Source: G965233625 sp965233625 (GTDB lineage Bacteria; Planctomycetota; Planctomycetia; Pirellulales; Pirellulaceae). From it: a DNA stretch of 64,000 nt. The notes beneath the pieces are model-generated. The model saw only the letters and a program-made list of their open reading frames with translations, was not told the DNA's origin and searched no databases. The stretch covers positions 1,116,001 to 1,180,000 of the forward strand of contig OZ247499.1 in assembly GCA_965233625.1 (NCBI GenBank), in the 5' to 3' direction. The translations under genes were made by a program, and so were the position numbers. Below are positions 59,679 through 64,000 of this stretch, in pieces. Position 1 is the first letter of the stretch. Every line of letters begins with the position of its first letter.

Positions 59679-62600
59679 ATGTCGCTGGAAAATGGCGCTG
59701 AAAATGCTTTCGAAGCCCGCACTAGACTTCTGGGCGCCAACCTTCTCGAAACCGAAGGGCTGGAAATTCTGGAAATGGGCGACTGGGAGTTTATCTCTTT
59801 AGTCCGCGACCGTCAGGGCAACGTCTACCAGGCGACCATTAATACAGAAGATACACCTTCCAACCGCCTGGGAATCTTCTGTACCTGCCCGCAGTTTGCT
59901 GAGTCTGGGCAGTGCGAGCACCTCTGGGCCATGCTGCTTGAGATGGATCAGCTGTACGAGATCCCACCCATGCCGCCGCTGAAGTTGCACCGGACAGATC
60001 CCAGCGTTGCGCTGCTTTCGTTCCAGGCAAAAGGCGGCAACACCTGGCGAGACCGGCTAGAGCAGGTGACCAGCGACGCCTTCGGCCGCACCCGGATGCG
60101 AGAGGACCCGTTCAGGCAGATCACTACGAAGCCACGCTTCCCCCTGTACGCCATCAATTTTGAAGAAACATCGCGTGGCGATGGTGGACTGGCCGTGGAT
60201 GTTTATCACCAGGAGCCGAAGGTCAACGGTGACCTGAGTAAGCCCAAGAAGATGCTGCTAAACGTACAGAACGTTGAGCGTCTGAGTGAAGAGCTAGACC
60301 GCGAAGTCTGCACGATGCTGACCGTGATTTCGCAAGAGGACTCAAGCCCTTACGACTACTGGCGGTACAGCGGACCGCGAGATTCTTCCTCGTGCGAAAT
60401 TCCCAGCAACTCATTCAGCCTACTGCTACCGAAACTGTTCGGCAGCGGGCGCGCGGTCTATGTGCGCGACGAAACAGAAAATCCCGGCGCAAAAAAAACA
60501 GTGCATTGGGATGATGGGGCGGCGTACGAGTTCCGCTTAAAGATCACCAACGATGATGAAAACCAGCAATGGCTGATTGATGGCTGCTTCGTGCGCGAGG
60601 ACGAAACACTCGAAGTCAGCAAGCCGCTGATGGTTCTCGCAGGCGGCGTGTTGCTGCTTCAAGACCGCGTGGCGAAACTCATCACAGGCGACGAGTTCTC
60701 CTGGCTGGTATCGCTTCGTCGCGATGGCGCCTTAAAAGTGCCCTACGAAGACCGGGATGAATTACGCAAGATGCTCGCTTCCATGCCGGCGCTGGGCAAG
60801 CTGGAAACGCCCGACGAACTTGGCGTTGAACGCGTCAGTGTAACACCAGTTCCGCAATTAACCGTGCTGCCAGAGCAGCCGGGCAGCGGCAGCAAGCTGT
60901 TCTTGCAGGTGCACTTTCAATACGGCGCCAAAGTCATCGAAGCCGCGATGCCCCATCAAGCGATCTTCGATGACGAAAGTGGCAAGCTAATGCCACGCGA
61001 CGCCGCCAAAGAAAAAGAATATATCGCGCAGCTTCGGCAGTTTACGCCCAAAGCAGCGGATGGATTCAGCAATCACAACGCCGATCTTTCCGTCGCCAAA
61101 AAGCAGCTTCGTCCGCTGGTGGATACGCTGGTGAATCACGGCTGGGTCGTGCTGGCCGAAGGCGTGCGGATGCGTCGCGCCGGTGCGTTCTCGATGAGCG
61201 TCAGCTCCGGGGTCGACTGGTTTGAATTGGATGGCAGCGTTGACTTCGACGGGCAGAATGTCGCCCTGCCTACGCTGCTTGCCGCCGTCCGCAGCGGCGA
61301 TAAGTATGTGCGGCTTGACGATGGCTCACGCGGGATGCTGCCCGAAGAATGGCTGGCCAAATACGGCTCGCTTGCTGACCTGGGCGAAACCGACGGCGAC
61401 TCGCTGCGGTTCTCAACCTCGCAAGCCGCCCTGCTGGACGCGTTGCTAGCGGCACAGGAAAACGTGTCGTTCGACGATAAGTTCCTGGAGTTCCACGAAA
61501 AGCTGATGTCGTTTGACGGCATCAAGGCGGTTAAGGAGCCAAAATCATTTCAGGGCGAATTGCGCAATTATCAGCGTGAAGGCCTGGGCTGGTTGAAGTT
61601 TCTGCAGGAGTACAACTTCGGCGGCTGCCTGGCCGATGATATGGGCCTCGGCAAAACGGTACAGGTTCTTGCATTGCTAGAGGAACGGCGGCTCAATCCG
61701 CCCAAGGTCAACCGTAAAGAGGCGCCGCTGCCTTCTATCGCCGTCGTGCCACGCAGCCTGATCTTCAACTGGGTGGAAGAGGCCAAACGCTTCACGCCCG
61801 ACCTGCGGGTTTTGAATTACACGGGCCTGAACCGCGACGAGCTGTTCGATGAAATCGCCGATTACGATCTGATCGTCACCACGTACGGCACTCTCCGGCG
61901 CGACATCCTACGGCTGAAAGATATGCCGTTTGACTACGCCATCCTGGATGAATCGCAGGCGATCAAAAACGCAAACTCTCAGGCCGCCAAAGCCTGCCGC
62001 CTGTTGAACGCCCGGCAACGGCTGGCGATGACGGGCACGCCGGTGGAAAATCATCTGGGCGAACTCTGGTCCTTGTTTGAGTTCCTCAATCCGGGCATGC
62101 TTGGCCGGTCTTCTACATTCAGTTCACTTTCAAAGACGGGCAGCAATCAGGCTGGTCTGCCGGTGCTGGCTCAAGCGCTGCGGCCGTACATGCTACGCCG
62201 GACCAAAAAGGAAGTGCTTACGGAACTGCCTGAAAAGACGGAGCAGACGCTGTACTGCGAAATGGGCGAACAGCAGCGGCGTGAATACGATGAGCTCCGC
62301 GAATACTATCGTGTGAATCTGGCTGCGGAAGTGGAGAAGAAAGGGCTGCAAAAATCAAAGATTCACGTTCTCGAAGCGCTGTTAAGGCTGCGGCAGGCAG
62401 CGTGCCATCCCGGTCTGCTTGATAAGAAAAAACTGGGGCAGTCCAGCACCAAACTGGATACGCTGCTGGAGCAGGTTGATGAGGTGATTTCCGAAGGGCA
62501 TAAAGCCCTGGTGTTTTCACAGTTCACATCCCTGCTGCGAATCGTCCGCGACCGTCTTGACGAAAAGAAGGTTGTTTACGAGTACCTGGATGGTCGCACC

Positions 62601-62951
62601 CGCAAGCGGCAGGAGCGGGTTGAAAGGTTCCAGAACGACCAGGATTGCAGTCTGTTTCTCATTAGCCTGAAGGCCGGCGGTCACGGTTTGAACCTGACGG
62701 CAGCGGACTATGTCTTCATCCTAGACCCCTGGTGGAATCCGGCGGTAGAAGCGCAAGCAATCGACCGGGCGCACCGCATCGGTCAGACGCAGCGTGTCTT
62801 CGCGTACCGGCTGATCTGCCGGGACACGGTGGAAGACAAGATCATCGAATTGCAGAAAACCAAACGCGACCTAGCCGACGCCATTGTGTCAGCCAACAAC
62901 AGCGTCATCCGCGATCTAACGGCGGAAGATTTGCAGATGCTGTTGAGCTAA
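59679..62951 (+). CDS. SWIM-zinc-finger SNF2-family helicase
   Basis: A 1090-residue protein. A SWIM zinc finger, CTCPQFAESGQCEH (about 68-81), lies near the N-terminus; a large unrecognised region (about 100-610) follows, then the SNF2 ATPase. Motif I is DDMGLGKT (653-660), motif II LDESQAIKN (DESQ in place of the DEAH or DEGH of relatives), motif III MTGTPVENHLGELWSL, and motifs V-VI GGHGLNLTAADYVFILDP and AQAIDRAHRIGQTQ. Bacterial SWIM-SNF2 proteins are double-stranded DNA translocases linked to remodelling of protein-DNA complexes; the exact role here is open. No methylase or nuclease gene that would suggest a defence island is adjacent. The ATG follows a 101-bp gap. Confidence 0.92.
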   Translation: MSLENGAENAFEARTRLLGANLLETEGLEILEMGDWEFISLVRDRQGNVYQATINTEDTPSNRLGIFCTCPQFAESGQCEHLWAMLLEMDQLYEIPPMPPLKLHRTDPSVALLSFQAKGGNTWRDRLEQVTSDAFGRTRMREDPFRQITTKPRFPLYAINFEETSRGDGGLAVDVYHQEPKVNGDLSKPKKMLLNVQNVERLSEELDREVCTMLTVISQEDSSPYDYWRYSGPRDSSSCEIPSNSFSLLLPKLFGSGRAVYVRDETENPGAKKTVHWDDGAAYEFRLKITNDDENQQWLIDGCFVREDETLEVSKPLMVLAGGVLLLQDRVAKLITGDEFSWLVSLRRDGALKVPYEDRDELRKMLASMPALGKLETPDELGVERVSVTPVPQLTVLPEQPGSGSKLFLQVHFQYGAKVIEAAMPHQAIFDDESGKLMPRDAAKEKEYIAQLRQFTPKAADGFSNHNADLSVAKKQLRPLVDTLVNHGWVVLAEGVRMRRAGAFSMSVSSGVDWFELDGSVDFDGQNVALPTLLAAVRSGDKYVRLDDGSRGMLPEEWLAKYGSLADLGETDGDSLRFSTSQAALLDALLAAQENVSFDDKFLEFHEKLMSFDGIKAVKEPKSFQGELRNYQREGLGWLKFLQEYNFGGCLADDMGLGKTVQVLALLEERRLNPPKVNRKEAPLPSIAVVPRSLIFNWVEEAKRFTPDLRVLNYTGLNRDELFDEIADYDLIVTTYGTLRRDILRLKDMPFDYAILDESQAIKNANSQAAKACRLLNARQRLAMTGTPVENHLGELWSLFEFLNPGMLGRSSTFSSLSKTGSNQAGLPVLAQALRPYMLRRTKKEVLTELPEKTEQTLYCEMGEQQRREYDELREYYRVNLAAEVEKKGLQKSKIHVLEALLRLRQAACHPGLLDKKKLGQSSTKLDTLLEQVDEVISEGHKALVFSQFTSLLRIVRDRLDEKKVVYEYLDGRTRKRQERVERFQNDQDCSLFLISLKAGGHGLNLTAADYVFILDPWWNPAVEAQAIDRAHRIGQTQRVFAYRLICRDTVEDKIIELQKTKRDLADAIVSANNSVIRDLTAEDLQMLLS

Positions 62952-63256
62952 GTGCTTTGCGTTTTTCTGCATTCGCCCCTCAAGTATGGCAGATTCCGAT
63001 TGGAGTTCGCCTGATTGGCTTTGACCGGCGTTAGCAGCAGCTGACGGTCGGCGTGATTAAAGGCTCTGCGTAGTTTGCAGATGTTGCCTCATTTGCTGGC
63101 GCCAGCCAATCTCTGCGATTCTAGAGAAATAGCCAAGAACGGCTTTCTCTTACCCCGTGAGATTTTGTCTGGCCATGTCTCGTACTTCGCTGTTCTTGCA
63201 GTGTACTGCTGGAGGCAACCTTTCCGGCTTATCGAAACAGGGGCGTCAGCAAGTTC
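62952..63256. other. 305-bp gene-free stretch with a strong hairpin
   Basis: The only structure is a hairpin at 63023-63049: GACC/GGTC outer arms and an inner 6-bp helix GTTAGC/GCTGAC (one G-U pair) around AGCA, with a 3-base bulge. It lies 72 bp after the helicase stop and may terminate its transcript. No ORF or RNA gene is credible. Confidence 0.5.
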
Positions 63257-64000
63257 ATGTCAGGGTATCGAGCAAGCAATGCAAACTCCCATTCCGCGGC
63301 ACAGCGGGTTCGTGGGCTGGTGCAGGAGATGCAGCAGCTTTGTGAGGGGGAACTGGAGGAAGAGGTTTTCTTTGAAGAACTGCTGGGGCGGGCGGTGGCG
63401 GCGATGGCGGCCGATGGTGGCGGCGTCTGGCGGTTTGTGGAGGGGCGGTGCCGGCTGGTTTCGCATTTGAATCTGCCGGCGGTGGTGCTTGATCCGCAGG
63501 AGGAGGATGCGCAGCAGCACTGGCGGCTGGTGCAGCGTTCGGCGATGGAGGATAGGCCGCGGTTGATTGAAGCTTTGGCGAGTGGTGGTACGGGCGAGGA
63601 GACATGGCGGAATCCGTTGTCGCAACTGGTGGTGTTGCAGCCGTTCTCTGAGAACGGCGAAGTGGCGGGGGTGATTGAGATTCTGAAGGCAGCGGATACT
63701 CCGCCTGCGACGCAGCAGGGTTTGTTGCGTTTTCTGGAGACGGTCGGCCAGATGATTGGCGGCTGGCATCGCAACTGCGAGATGCGGTCGCTGCGTGGCC
63801 GGCATGCGTTGTGGCTGGAAGCACAGCGGTTTATTGAGGTGGTGCATAACGGGCTGGATTTGAAGGCGACCGCGTTTGCGATTGCGAACGAAACGCAGCA
63901 GGTCTTGAACTGCGACCGCGTGAGTGTGGCCGTCGAGCGGGCGGGCGGCGTGAAGATCGAGGCGGTCAGCGGGCAGGATGTGGTCGATCCGCGGTCGAAT
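63257..64000 (+). CDS. GAF-domain protein, N-terminal part (cut by window edge)
   Basis: The frame is open from ATG 63257 to the right edge, giving 248 codons with no stop. The first 40 residues are a helical acidic leader (LVQEMQQLCEGELEEEVFFE), then a GAF-like domain (about 30-165) with VVLQPFSENGEVAGVIEILK, and after a helix a second GAF-like start, LNCDRVSVAVERAGGVKIEA. The stretch DATQQGLLRFLETVGQMIGG-like helix between them suits tandem GAF units. Planctomycetes have GAF-bearing proteins that continue into a secretion adaptor (HlyD-like) or a signalling output; the output lies beyond the window, so the function is open. Confidence 0.7.
   Translation, partial: MSGYRASNANSHSAAQRVRGLVQEMQQLCEGELEEEVFFEELLGRAVAAMAADGGGVWRFVEGRCRLVSHLNLPAVVLDPQEEDAQQHWRLVQRSAMEDRPRLIEALASGGTGEETWRNPLSQLVVLQPFSENGEVAGVIEILKAADTPPATQQGLLRFLETVGQMIGGWHRNCEMRSLRGRHALWLEAQRFIEVVHNGLDLKATAFAIANETQQVLNCDRVSVAVERAGGVKIEAVSGQDVVDPRSN

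Noticed and set aside
1..64000. CRISPR array, prophage, insertion sequence or rRNA
   Set aside because: No regularly spaced repeats, no transposase or phage structural genes and no rRNA-like stretches were seen.
59679..64000. Defence island around the SNF2 helicase
   Set aside because: SNF2 proteins occur in DISARM-like systems, but no methylase, DUF1998, PLD or nuclease gene lies beside this one.

Overview
The window looks like chromosome of a planctomycete, most likely of the Pirellulales type. I infer this from the gene families, since there is no rRNA to check. The pointers are an adjacent DUF1592/DUF1588/DUF1585 plus DUF1552 pair, a small arginine-rich protein of a type I associate with planctomycetes, many long secreted proteins of unknown function, zinc-ribbon/transmembrane/periplasmic mosaics, a Ser/Thr kinase, and an FHA-GAF-PP2C phosphatase. 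Base composition is GC-rich, estimated by eye in the upper 50s percent. I see no rRNA, CRISPR array, prophage, transposase or plasmid functions. The content reads as ordinary chromosomal backbone with many lineage-specific genes.

Layout. 1-9348 (+): end of a glycosyltransferase, a heme-motif sensor kinase with trpC, then a run of envelope genes (coiled-coil membrane protein, YbhN-like flippase family, GT2 polyprenol-phosphate glycosyltransferase, TgpA-like transglutaminase). 9474-12307 (+): nadA and a soluble Ser/Thr kinase. 12285-17008 (-): coaX, a secreted HEXXH peptidase-like protein, a secreted unknown, infA and a small conserved protein. 17299-32279: a 905-residue secreted protein, a DUF3817 membrane protein, an ExbD-like protein, a U32 peptidase-family (RlhA-like) protein, a divergent Clp ATPase, sppA and the DUF1592/DUF1552 pair. 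33005-36635 (+): rpsO, pnp and rdgB with structured leaders and a strong terminator, then tRNA-Val(GAC) on the minus strand. 36862-51891, mostly minus: class V aminotransferase, ThuA, the unknown-cupin-ligA operon, a zinc-ribbon protein, a pseudo-caspase/FGE fusion, a fused oligopeptide ABC ATPase, and an operon of membrane coiled-coil protein, FHA-GAF-PP2C phosphatase and HEAT lipoprotein; an HTTM protein and a MATE pump lie on the plus strand. 52080-64000 (+): larC, an unknown membrane protein, rpmB-gatC-gatA-gatB, a zinc-ribbon/PEGA/thioredoxin-fold protein, a SWIM-SNF2 helicase and the start of a GAF-domain gene.

How the genes work together. The translation genes (infA, rpsO, rpmB, gatCAB, tRNA-Val) and RNA turnover (pnp) are split into small units, not one large ribosomal operon. 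The rpsO and pnp leaders carry foldable elements in the positions used for autoregulation in other bacteria. The best leads for new biology are: a secreted caspase-like domain that has lost both catalytic residues and is fused to an FGE-sulfatase domain; a Clp-type double AAA+ ATPase with an unknown N-terminus and a degenerate first Walker B; a 24-bp near-perfect dyad upstream of the small conserved protein; a large branched leader before pnp; and an apparent excess of the palindrome GGCGCC across the window.
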